Source: a virus. Taken from it: a stretch of 51,684 bases of DNA. The stretch covers positions 1 to 51,684 of the IMG/VR virus record IMGVR_UViG_3300032046_000036; one strand, 5' to 3'. Position numbers and translations under genes: made by a program. Numbering within the stretch: position 1 is the first letter of the stretch; each line of letters begins with the position of its first letter. Of this stretch, positions 8,061-14,676 are shown piece after piece. The notes below the pieces were generated by a model that had not been told where the DNA came from, ran no database searches, and worked only from the letters and a program-made list of their open reading frames with translations.

Positions 8061-8258
8061 TTATTTTCTCCTTTCTTTTCCTATAATTGCCAATTTTTCC
8101 CAATCCAAAGAAGCCAATACCCTCTTTAATTGGACTTCCTTTTTATGGGAAGGCAATGCCTCCGCTCTCTTTGTCGCTTCCTTTATAGCCCTATCCTTTT
8201 GCCACCCCGGTCGGGCATTAGGATAATCCGCCTTTTTCCAAGACCGGTCTTTATTCAT
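8061..8258 (-). CDS. Small basic hypothetical protein
   Basis: A 65-residue basic protein (many Lys/Arg, one Trp-rich N-terminus), predicted helical. The ribosome binding site is weak, so it probably depends on translation of its upstream neighbour, which ends five bases earlier. Nucleic-acid binding is possible from charge alone. No family was recognised. Confidence 0.45.
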   Translation of the reverse strand: MNKDRSWKKADYPNARPGWQKDRAIKEATKRAEALPSHKKEVQLKRVLASLDWEKLAIIGKERRK

Positions 8259-8263
8259 TTTAT

Positions 8264-8608
8264 CTATGTTTCTATAGGGACTTCTAAAAGAGTTAATTGA
8301 CAGGAAGTTCGGTGAACCAGCAAGTCCCTGATTTCCCTGGTATAAGGGGTTGACCCTACTGTCGTCTCTATTATCTCTTTATGGTCAGTTATTCGCAACA
8401 ATTCTTTGGCACGCTTCCCCCTCTTGATTATCTCCCGGATTTGACTTCTTGCCCACCACCTGTCGTGGTCTTTGGCTGTCTTGTCTTGGCTGTATTCTCT
8501 TAGGCTCTTAATATATTCTGCCTGTTGAGTCGGATATTTCAGCCAAGCCCTTATTCCAGCCCAGAAACTACGCCGTGCTAATTGCCTGTATGATAATCCG
8601 TTAGGCAT
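8264..8608 (-). CDS. Hypothetical protein overlapping the clamp-like gene
   Basis: A 114-residue basic, helical protein; its ATG overlaps the last codons of the clamp-like gene and is preceded by GGGGAAGG. The last residues (QLTLLEVP) resemble a clamp-binding peptide (Q-x-x-L-x-x), which would suit its position next to a clamp gene; that is speculative. Confidence 0.45.
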   Translation of the reverse strand: MPNGLSYRQLARRSFWAGIRAWLKYPTQQAEYIKSLREYSQDKTAKDHDRWWARSQIREIIKRGKRAKELLRITDHKEIIETTVGSTPYTREIRDLLVHRTSCQLTLLEVPIET

Positions 8609-9389
8609 CCCCTTCCCCTTTCTTTTCCGGCTCGGATTTATCTATCACTGGTGCTGGTTCATCTGTCGCTGTAGGCTTGTCCGCTACTGGCTCATCTATA
8701 CTTACTGTCAAAGGCATAAGTAATCCCCTTACCGTTCCCTGTTCTTGTGTGGATGACAGAAAACTCAAGGGCAATGTAGTGGGCTTGCCTTTCTTGCCCT
8801 TTTCCCGCCACATTGTTATTTTCACAGCACAAAACTTGTCTGATAGAGCAAAATGATGAAGCATATCGGCAAGCAATAACGGGTTCACCACAATCTCGCC
8901 GACCTTCTCTGTATTACTAATAACCTTTTCCTTACCGTCAATCTTCATCGTAGTGATGCCTTCTTTGGGAAACGGCATCTCATAATCAGGGTAATTGCCC
9001 TCTGTCGGTTCAATGGTAGAAATGGTCTTCTGCGTGCTATTAAGAGGAACGGTGGCAACCTTGACAACATTTTTTTCACCCTCTTTTTCTACCGATATTT
9101 GGGCGTGGTTTAATATCGGCAAGCCATTCCTCTTTTGTTTCGGTATCTCTCTGGCAATCCGCAGGCAATCTACCGCGGGGATAATTGTCTTAAAGTTATT
9201 CCCGCCCTTCAGTCCCGTATCAGGGAAATCTTCTTCGTTGTAACCTACCTTGAATTCCCCTACCACTAACCGCTTGCCATCACTGACAATTACCTTGCCC
9301 TTGTCAAACAACATTCCATTCAGAGCGTATCTTGACGCATCCGTGCTGGCAAGTTTTGCCAGGTCTAACATCTGCTTATTTACTAACAT
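8601..9389 (-). CDS. DnaN-like sliding-clamp-type protein
   Basis: A 262-residue protein. Several segments resemble bacterial beta clamps: DASRYALNGMLFD with VIVSDGKRLVVGEF (the 'R-Y-A-L-N-G...T-D-G-x-R-L' signature), the TIEPTEGNYPDYE segment (compare '...GxYPDY...P'), and the late RGLLMPLTV (compare the C-terminal 'MPMRL'). It is shorter than a full beta clamp (about 370 residues) and ends in a Pro/Glu/Lys-rich tail. Such a protein would tether a polymerase, probably the host's, since no phage polymerase is visible. The assignment rests on motifs only. Confidence 0.6.
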   Translation of the reverse strand: MLVNKQMLDLAKLASTDASRYALNGMLFDKGKVIVSDGKRLVVGEFKVGYNEEDFPDTGLKGGNNFKTIIPAVDCLRIAREIPKQKRNGLPILNHAQISVEKEGEKNVVKVATVPLNSTQKTISTIEPTEGNYPDYEMPFPKEGITTMKIDGKEKVISNTEKVGEIVVNPLLLADMLHHFALSDKFCAVKITMWREKGKKGKPTTLPLSFLSSTQEQGTVRGLLMPLTVSIDEPVADKPTATDEPAPVIDKSEPEKKGEGDA

Positions 9390-9673
9390 ATCTCATCTCC
9401 TTTTTCGTAATTCTTAACAAACTCTATTATTTCCTTACCAGTCGCATTGTCTTCTTCCAATGTCTGATAATGTGGGGTCTCTTTATCCTCATCTATCTTT
9501 TCCATTACCGCCCACTCTGGGGAAAGATAAATGCCTTTGCATACCAAATAACTTGTATATTTTCTCCCCCTTGTTTTCATTGCCCCATCTAGACAGATAA
9601 CCAACTGCCCACGACTGTGGTATGCTCTAACCCTGTAGGCTTTCCCTCCTTCTTTGCATATTTCTAAATCCAC
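9383..9673 (-). CDS. Hypothetical protein
   Basis: About 96 residues, with a beta-rich N-terminal half (YRVRAYHSRGQLVICL) and an acidic helical C-terminus. A GTG at 9673 behind GGGGGTGATTAAG is the best start; another GTG nine bases earlier overlaps the Shine-Dalgarno. The stop overlaps the start region of the clamp-like gene. No family was recognised. Confidence 0.5.
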   Translation of the reverse strand: MDLEICKEGGKAYRVRAYHSRGQLVICLDGAMKTRGRKYTSYLVCKGIYLSPEWAVMEKIDEDKETPHYQTLEEDNATGKEIIEFVKNYEKGDEIC

Positions 9674-9694
9674 CTTAATCACCCCCTTTCTTAT

Positions 9695-10141
9695 TTATAA
9701 TATCTTCGCTTCCCGCATAGACTGATATTTGCCAAACCCAATTATGATATGGTCTAATACTTCAATATCAAATAATTTAGCACCTTCTTTTATTCGGATG
9801 GTTAATTTTATGTCATCATCTGACGGTTCGGGATTGCCTAACAGGTGGTTATGCACCAATATAATTGTAGTAGCATTACACAGTATTGCCGACCTCAAAA
9901 TATCCTTCGGGCTGAGAAGGCAAGCATTACCCGTTCCAATCCCTACTATTTGGTAATTCATTATCCGGCCTCTTGCATTCAGGTTCAAGACAATAAATTT
10001 CTCTTGTAAGTCATTCTTTAGTGCCTGAAATAATAGATATGTTTTCTCTGGACTGTCCATTATATCGGTGGGCTTGAATTTATATTCCCCTTTATTCCGC
10101 TCCCTTACCATCAGTTGTTTTACCCTAACAATATATGCCAT
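9695..10141 (-). CDS. radC: RadC-like JAB/MPN-domain protein
   Basis: A 148-residue protein covering the conserved C-terminal domain of the RadC family. The metal motif is visible as HNHLLGNPEPSDDD at about residue 110, with a distant LDHIIIG strand. Family members carry the JAMM metalloprotease-like fold; their role in DNA repair is uncertain. The protein lacks the helix-hairpin-helix domain of chromosomal RadC, as is usual for phage copies. A strong stem-loop (10153-10196) precedes its ribosome binding site. Confidence 0.85.
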   Translation of the reverse strand: MAYIVRVKQLMVRERNKGEYKFKPTDIMDSPEKTYLLFQALKNDLQEKFIVLNLNARGRIMNYQIVGIGTGNACLLSPKDILRSAILCNATTIILVHNHLLGNPEPSDDDIKLTIRIKEGAKLFDIEVLDHIIIGFGKYQSMREAKIL

Positions 10142-10152
10142 ATTTATCTCCC

Positions 10153-10196
10153 GGCAGGGTGGGGAGGGTCGCTACCGCCCTACCCCACCCCTTGCC
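10153..10196 (-). other. Very strong GC-rich stem-loop before the RadC-like gene
   Basis: A G-rich arm (GGCAAGGGGTGGGGTAGGG) pairs with CCCTCCCCACCCTGCC, giving about 16 base pairs with two small bulges and a 9-base loop. No U-tract follows; the ribosome binding site comes next. The G-runs could alternatively form a G-quadruplex. It may stabilise the downstream message or mark a processing site. Confidence 0.6.
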
Positions 10197-10200
10197 ATTG

Positions 10201-10512
10201 CTAAACAATAGCACCGGCTGTAGCGTTGCCAGTGTTATCTTCCTTACAGGCAATTGCTTTCGCCCGTGCGAAAAGTAACCCCTTGTCAGTGAGACCTTCC
10301 TTCTCCAATTGCTCTATTGCCTGATGTATGTGTTCCCCCGTGACCTGTGTATTCTTCAGTTCGTGCAGGATATTCACCGCGGGTGCTTCACCATCCCTTA
10401 CTTTTTCTACGATGATGCTGACTACTCTGTTCAGGTTCACTATGAAATGGGTAGGCACTCTTTGGTCTTTCTCTTTGAACATCATCCTTATTGCTCGCTT
10501 GTTGACCAACAT
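10201..10512 (-). CDS. Possible histone-fold-like small protein
   Basis: A 103-residue protein. A short helix (KRAIRMMFKEKDQ), a long helix (FIVNLNRVVSIIVEKV) and a final helix (TGEHIHQAIEQLEK) are arranged like a single histone fold, with NTQVTGEHI placed where histones have the 'T-V...E-D-I' loop. Some phage proteins of this kind are annotated NFYB/HAP3-like. A DNA-binding role is inferred from this shape only. It has a near-consensus Shine-Dalgarno (GGGGGTGAT). Confidence 0.4.
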   Translation of the reverse strand: MLVNKRAIRMMFKEKDQRVPTHFIVNLNRVVSIIVEKVRDGEAPAVNILHELKNTQVTGEHIHQAIEQLEKEGLTDKGLLFARAKAIACKEDNTGNATAGAIV

Positions 10513-10549
10513 TCTCTATCACCCCCTTTAACTATTTCTAACGGCAAGG

Positions 10550-10744
10550 TCATATTAAATTCTTATCAAGCCCTGCCACATTCAATAACAAAGTCTTTTC
10601 CACACGCCGGCATATTTTCCTGATAACCTTTCTCTGCTCGTATGCGTCGTTATTACAAGCATATAACTCTGACACTCCATTGACCACAACATTAAAACGG
10701 TTCAGTTTGTCTTGCCCTTTATAGGTTTTTATTTCTACTAACAC
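10550..10744 (-). CDS. Small hypothetical protein, GTG start
   Basis: A 64-residue protein starting at GTG behind GAAAGGAGGTGAT. It has a beta-rich N-terminus (VEIKTYKGQDKLNRFNVVV) and a basic helix (EQRKVIRKICRRVEK). No family was recognised. It is the second gene after the promoter at 11162. Confidence 0.5.
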   Translation of the reverse strand: MLVEIKTYKGQDKLNRFNVVVNGVSELYACNNDAYEQRKVIRKICRRVEKTLLLNVAGLDKNLI

Positions 10745-10761
10745 TGTTTATCACCTCCTTT

Positions 10762-11136
10762 CTATTTAACCGACCCCAAGAACTCACCCATAAGGGCTTT
10801 CCTTTTCTTGAGGTCGTGAATTGCTATGCCAAAGCCAAACTCACTCGTTCCGCCTATGAAAGTAGGATGCACCGTGCCATCCCAATCCTTAATGAGAGTA
10901 TAAACGAAATAGCCATCATTCAAACGGGCTTTCTGCACCTTCAAAGGCTTAACCCCGATTTCTTTTAGTGCCTTCATTAATCGTTCCTTTGTGATTATCA
11001 TTTTGCAAGAAGAAAAGCAAGCCGAGGCGAGGGGAGTCAAATCCGATGAAAGGTTTGACCGTCCGGGCAATGGCAGTAGCCCAGACGAACTGCCCCGGCT
11101 TGCATTAAGTTTCTTTGGTGCTATTGATTGATTCAT
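10762..11136 (-). CDS. First early gene behind the consensus promoter; unknown protein
   Basis: About 124 residues from the ATG at 11136, which has GGGGAG upstream and lies about 20 bases after the predicted transcription start; longer frames reaching 11241 would start before the promoter. The first 40 residues are Ser/Leu-rich and low complexity. The C-terminal 80 residues (IITKERLMKALKEIG onward) look like a compact folded domain, and MIITKERL may itself be an internal start. The function is unknown. Confidence 0.5.
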   Translation of the reverse strand: MNQSIAPKKLNASRGSSSGLLPLPGRSNLSSDLTPLASACFSSCKMIITKERLMKALKEIGVKPLKVQKARLNDGYFVYTLIKDWDGTVHPTFIGGTSEFGFGIAIHDLKKRKALMGEFLGSVK

Positions 11137-11161
11137 CGGTTTCTCCCCTTTCACTGCTCTC

Positions 11162-11190
11162 ATTATAAAGTTTTCCTTTAGAATTGTCAA
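11162..11190 (-). promoter_or_regulatory. Perfect-consensus sigma70 promoter, early region
   Basis: TTGACA (11185-11190) and TATAAT (11162-11167) on the minus strand are exactly 17 bases apart, preceded by TAATAAAGATTTTC, an AT-rich block shared with the promoters at 3768, 7013 and 47748. It marks the boundary between the late genes above and the early region below. Confidence 0.85.
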
Positions 11191-11342
11191 GAAAATCTTT
11201 ATTATTATGTCAAATAAATCGGGGGTAATGGGTTTTGGCAATCCTTTGGTAGATAAGGAGTTGTGTGCTTTTCAGGAATGGGCAAAATATATTTTCAGTT
11301 TGTGTGCGGATTTTTAGGGCAGAAATTGACAGGGAAGGGGGA

Positions 11343-11399
11343 GGCAAGCCCACCCTTGCGAGTGGACTCGCCCGCAGGAACAAGGCAAGGCAAGGCAAG
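11343..11399. repeat. Inverted repeat and CAAGG direct repeats in the late/early junction
   Basis: Bases 11343-11353 and 11362-11372 can pair over 11 positions (two G-U pairs), or fold as two adjacent 5-bp hairpins. Beside them, CAAGG/GGCAAG is repeated three to four times in tandem (11381-11399). The whole 11191-11422 stretch has no convincing gene: the open frame through it crosses the promoter and reads as low-complexity sequence. Transcription termination or a replication origin are both possible; neither is shown. Confidence 0.5.
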
Positions 11400-11422
11400 A
11401 AAGGAAATTGTTCCCCCCTTAA

Positions 11423-11986
11423 TTAACTCGGCTGACGAATTGATTTTAGGTCAGTCTTGATTGACTCATAGGTATTCATCGCTACCGCCTTGTTTCTCAA
11501 GATAGTGTTGATGGCGTCAATATACTTCCCGTTCTCCACGCTCTTTTTAACTTCCTCCACGCCCTCATATACCGATTTCAGTTTCTTATTCGCCAGCATC
11601 TTGCGGTATAGGGCATAAAGAAATCCACCAATAGACAGTGCAGTAGCCCCCCACGGCACATTATCCTGTATCTGCTTCTCAATGAATCCCCACAGACCAT
11701 CCGATGCCTCGTGTTCCTTTTTGGCATCATCGCGGGCTTCAATTGAGTATTCAGGGGAATACGGCACAGGTTTTCCCGGAGGGCCGAGATTGTCCGTCAA
11801 TACTTTGGTGTTAGCGACTATATCGGTTGCCACGGTCTTGATATTATCAGTTGCCTCAGGGCTTGTCAGAATAACTTTCCCAGCCTCACCGGTCTGGTGG
11901 ATAAGTTTCTTGTCCCCTTCGGTAACCATTGGAATGCATCCAATAACAAAGCAACACAATATAGCCAGAAAAATTGTTCTCCACAT
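11423..11986 (-). CDS. Lipoprotein with C-terminal membrane segment
   Basis: About 187 residues from the ATG at 11986 (a GTG three codons earlier sits inside the Shine-Dalgarno region GGGGGTGAG). The N-terminus is a lipoprotein signal with lipobox VIGC (Cys at about 17). A hydrophobic segment lies near residues 115-130 (WGATALSIGGFLYALY), followed by a helical charged tail. It is adjacent to the 44-residue membrane protein at the end of the late operon. A role in lysis or the cell envelope is inferred from location only. Confidence 0.6.
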   Translation of the reverse strand: MWRTIFLAILCCFVIGCIPMVTEGDKKLIHQTGEAGKVILTSPEATDNIKTVATDIVANTKVLTDNLGPPGKPVPYSPEYSIEARDDAKKEHEASDGLWGFIEKQIQDNVPWGATALSIGGFLYALYRKMLANKKLKSVYEGVEEVKKSVENGKYIDAINTILRNKAVAMNTYESIKTDLKSIRQPS

Positions 11987-12003
11987 TCTTCTCACCCCCT
12001 TTC

Positions 12004-12138
12004 TTATTTCATCTTACCCCAATCTCTATAATATTTTATTTCATAATAGTTAACCTTCTTACGATAGAGCCACCTGATTACTGATATGGCTACCCATATT
12101 ATTACAATCCCGCCTGTTATACCTATGAAATACCACAT
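12004..12138 (-). CDS. Tiny single-pass membrane protein
   Basis: A 44-residue protein starting MWYFIGITGG. One transmembrane helix (about residues 3-23) is followed by a basic, Tyr-rich tail. I chose the ATG at 12138, which follows the previous stop by four bases with GAGGG upstream, over a longer GTG frame that overlaps the fibre gene. Together with the adjacent lipoprotein it could belong to a lysis cassette (holin or spanin-like), which is inference. Confidence 0.5.
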   Translation of the reverse strand: MWYFIGITGGIVIIWVAISVIRWLYRKKVNYYEIKYYRDWGKMK

Positions 12139-12142
12139 AATT

Positions 12143-12643
12143 TTATCCCTCAAATGTTCTGAGAGCCGATGCTGAATATAACCTGAAATATCGGCCGTAA
12201 GCCGTGCTACCACTTGTAGCGTATAACCAGAATTGACATAAATCTCCAGCAGTCCAACCTGCGAAGTCTTGGTAAAATTCCACCCAGTCTAACGAACTCG
12301 TGTATTCTTGCCCTCCTACAAAAGCACCATTACGACACACCCCCCCATAAATATAGTGGTCATTCCCGGCTCTTCTTAACTGAAATCTTATCCGTAATGC
12401 ACCCTTATGCCCAAGAGTAAATTGTTTTTTCAGCGTCCAATCGGCTACTGAAAGACTAACCTCACCGTCGGAAGCGATAACAAGAGTTTCTCCTATTGTG
12501 AATTCCTGGTCGGACACATTGGCAAACGGGTATTTACCAGCACCAGCAGGTGTGCTGGCAAGACCCGTTAAGGCGGCGCCGGAAACCTTACCTGGTGTAA
12601 TTATAGTATCTAATCTTGCATCTGGAATCTTGGTTTCTGACAT
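12143..12643 (-). CDS. Putative tail-fibre/receptor-binding accessory protein
   Basis: A 166-residue protein with a fibre-like N-terminus (PDARLDTIITPGKVSGAAL) and a beta-rich C-terminal domain high in Gly, Tyr and Trp. It lies directly after the repeat-containing fibre gene. A virion-surface role is likely from position and composition. No specific family was recognised. Confidence 0.5.
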   Translation of the reverse strand: MSETKIPDARLDTIITPGKVSGAALTGLASTPAGAGKYPFANVSDQEFTIGETLVIASDGEVSLSVADWTLKKQFTLGHKGALRIRFQLRRAGNDHYIYGGVCRNGAFVGGQEYTSSLDWVEFYQDFAGWTAGDLCQFWLYATSGSTAYGRYFRLYSASALRTFEG

Positions 12644-12662
12644 AAAATTATTCTCCTATTTA

Positions 12663-13319
12663 TCAAACTTTAATAATTGAAATCTTTTCGCCGGCCTCTC
12701 TGCCCGTATTGAAGGTAATGGTAGTGCTGTTCGTTTCTATATAATCGTTTCCCGCGCCTACAACCATTAATATACCACCACTAAATACCAGTAATGTAGT
12801 TACCCCAGGTGTATAGGTAAAAGTCGTCAAAACAAATACCGTTTGAGTTCCAGTGGCTACGAAGTTCTCGCGCTTACTAAAATCACTTATCGCAGTATCA
12901 ACATATTGCTTGGTTGCGGCCTTCATTGCCGCATCGGGGTCTGCGTGCAAGGTAATATAGCCTGCCATTGTCCCGCCCGCTTTTGGTAACATCGTGTCAA
13001 CATATTGCTTGGTTGCGGCCTTCATTGCCGCATTGGGGTCTGCGTGCAGGGTCAAATAACCTGACAAAGTTCCGCCGGTCAATGGCAGGTGTCCGAGTTC
13101 CGTTGCCAAGTCCCCTAATACATACCAGTCCGTATTGGTCTCGTTCCTCACCTTGATGAGGGAATTGGCGGTGTCAATCCAGGGCTGGCCCGCTTCCATT
13201 ACGACAGGCTCAGTCGCCCCCAAAAACCAAGTCCGCACCGCCTCGTCTCGGTCAATGATTTTCTGCCGGCTGTCTGAAAGTAAATCGGTAGCGCTAATAC
13301 TCGGATATGTTTGACTCAT
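12663..13319 (-). CDS. Tail fibre protein with tandem collar-type repeats
   Basis: A 218-residue protein with two tandem copies (about residues 78-108 and 111-140) of a repeat of the form LTGGTLSGYLTLHADP followed by AAMKAATKQYVD, a classic tail-fibre repeat seen across phages. The two copies are nearly identical in DNA (12895-12990 and 13000-13070 region), so this gene could change copy number by slippage. The C-terminal 70 residues are beta-rich. Confidence 0.75.
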   Translation of the reverse strand: MSQTYPSISATDLLSDSRQKIIDRDEAVRTWFLGATEPVVMEAGQPWIDTANSLIKVRNETNTDWYVLGDLATELGHLPLTGGTLSGYLTLHADPNAAMKAATKQYVDTMLPKAGGTMAGYITLHADPDAAMKAATKQYVDTAISDFSKRENFVATGTQTVFVLTTFTYTPGVTTLLVFSGGILMVVGAGNDYIETNSTTITFNTGREAGEKISIIKV

Positions 13320-13327
13320 ATTTCACC

Positions 13328-13846
13328 TCACTTTATTTTGTTAAGTTCTTCTTTGGTAAATCCTAATTCTTTCAGTTTTGATACGGTGGCCGTAACTGAC
13401 TTCTCTGAACCAAATAATTCACGCATAATTACCAGTAAATTACGGTTATCAGTTTCCGGTAATGAATCCAGTATTTCCTGTTTGGGTTCAAAGCCCGTCC
13501 TGTCCTTGATTATCTGCATAGCATTCTTCTTATTAAATCCCAACCTAATAAGCACTCTGACAAGGCAGGCTACCGCCCGTGAATCCCCGTTGTCCGAGCA
13601 TACCAAGACCTTGCCTTGTTGGGACATTGTTATGACAAAATCGCAGAGGTCTTTCTGCATCTCCGCATTCCAGTCTTGTTTCGGAGAGGGTTTATATCTC
13701 ATCATTACCGGGAGTCTGGTATTCTTGGGTAGTTCCTCTGTCTTTATCGTATCCGATAGGATAACTATCGCCTTATACTGTTGTGCAAGATTGCCCCTAA
13801 GAATCGTCTTGTCGCTTATCTGGATGTTCTTGATAATATCTTTCAT
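13328..13846 (-). CDS. Phosphatase-like protein of unknown function
   Basis: A 172-residue protein. GKVLVCSDNGDSRAVACLV at about residues 78-96 resembles the P-loop of dual-specificity/tyrosine phosphatases, but the spacing is C-x6-R rather than the catalytic C-x5-R, and the preceding His is missing. It is therefore probably an inactive or divergent relative. The C-terminus contains a UBA-like helical segment (VSKLKELGFTKEELNK). It sits between two fibre genes. Confidence 0.4.
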   Translation of the reverse strand: MKDIIKNIQISDKTILRGNLAQQYKAIVILSDTIKTEELPKNTRLPVMMRYKPSPKQDWNAEMQKDLCDFVITMSQQGKVLVCSDNGDSRAVACLVRVLIRLGFNKKNAMQIIKDRTGFEPKQEILDSLPETDNRNLLVIMRELFGSEKSVTATVSKLKELGFTKEELNKIK

Positions 13847-13849
13847 AAG

Positions 13850-14041
13850 TTATTCTCCTTCATTCTCCTCGTATGTTGTCATATAAGCATCCATTTTGGC
13901 TAAAATATCTTCCCAAGTATATTCTGGTAATTCCAACGCAACTCTCAACGCATTAATCTCGTCTTTTACCAACACAAGAAGACACTTAACCCCTCTTATC
14001 CCAGTATATTTTGCTATATTACATTCTCCACACCAAGCCAT
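13850..14041 (-). CDS. Small hypothetical protein
   Basis: A 63-residue protein with an N-terminal CGEC pair and an acidic C-terminus. It follows GAAAGGAAAAAAAG. It lies between the fibre-type gene at 14069 and the phosphatase-like gene. No function was recognised. Confidence 0.45.
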   Translation of the reverse strand: MAWCGECNIAKYTGIRGVKCLLVLVKDEINALRVALELPEYTWEDILAKMDAYMTTYEENEGE

Positions 14042-14068
14042 ATCTTTTTTTCCTTTCTTATATAGTAA

Positions 14069-14674
14069 TTAAATATACCATCCAATCACCGTTACCTCTA
14101 AATCAGTATATTCTGCTTGAATCAAATAGTCCAGTTTTCTGTCCGAATCTATTGGAATAGTAAAATGCAAAGATGGACTAAAGATATTTGCAATTTGGGA
14201 AAACAATACTGCTCTATTTTTTGAATATGTAGCACTTCTTCTGATAGTCAAAACTTTATTGGCGGCCGTAGCATATCCAGCAATATCCAGCATTACTGCC
14301 TTGGCACCACTCGGGACAATCGCCGAAAGGTCTAAACCGTTAATGTGCCAAGTACTATCTCGGGTAAAATCTCCCTCTACAAAATCTGCCACATTGACAT
14401 CCCTTGGTGTATACAAAGTCCCTGTTTGCCATATCGTCCCGTTATACCGATAAAGACTATTCTCGTCATCTAACCATATATGCATCCCTTCTGTGGGGAC
14501 TGTAAATTCCCACTTATCCCCGACCCATGTGGCTATATTGTAATCCTTCCCTGCCCAACCATCCACCCCCGTGCCGTAGATTAGATACCTGTCACCCGTA
14601 ACGGGACTGCCGGGCGGTGTAAGAATGTCCTTGTCTTTTGCAGGATTCTGCCAGGAAAATCTTCTTATTGACAT
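14069..14674 (-). CDS. DUF2793-type tail protein
   Basis: About 201 residues from the ATG at 14674, just after the stop of the J-like gene. The first 90 residues match the DUF2793-type pattern in phage tail proteins: RRFSWQNPAKD, TPPGSPVTGDRYLIYG, GWAGKDYNIATWVGDKWEF and YRYNGTIWQTG. The C-terminal half is beta-rich. It probably forms part of the fibre or tip complex with the neighbouring J-like protein. Confidence 0.65.
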   Translation of the reverse strand: MSIRRFSWQNPAKDKDILTPPGSPVTGDRYLIYGTGVDGWAGKDYNIATWVGDKWEFTVPTEGMHIWLDDENSLYRYNGTIWQTGTLYTPRDVNVADFVEGDFTRDSTWHINGLDLSAIVPSGAKAVMLDIAGYATAANKVLTIRRSATYSKNRAVLFSQIANIFSPSLHFTIPIDSDRKLDYLIQAEYTDLEVTVIGWYI

Positions 14675-14676
14675 CT

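Noticed and set aside
10740-11240. Long version of the early gene starting at 11241
   Set aside because: Its start lies upstream of the consensus promoter and has no ribosome binding site; the start at 11136 fits both.
11210-11398. 62-residue open frame across the late/early junction
   Set aside because: It lies in low-complexity repeats and stem-loop sequence and runs across the promoter; it lacks a ribosome binding site.
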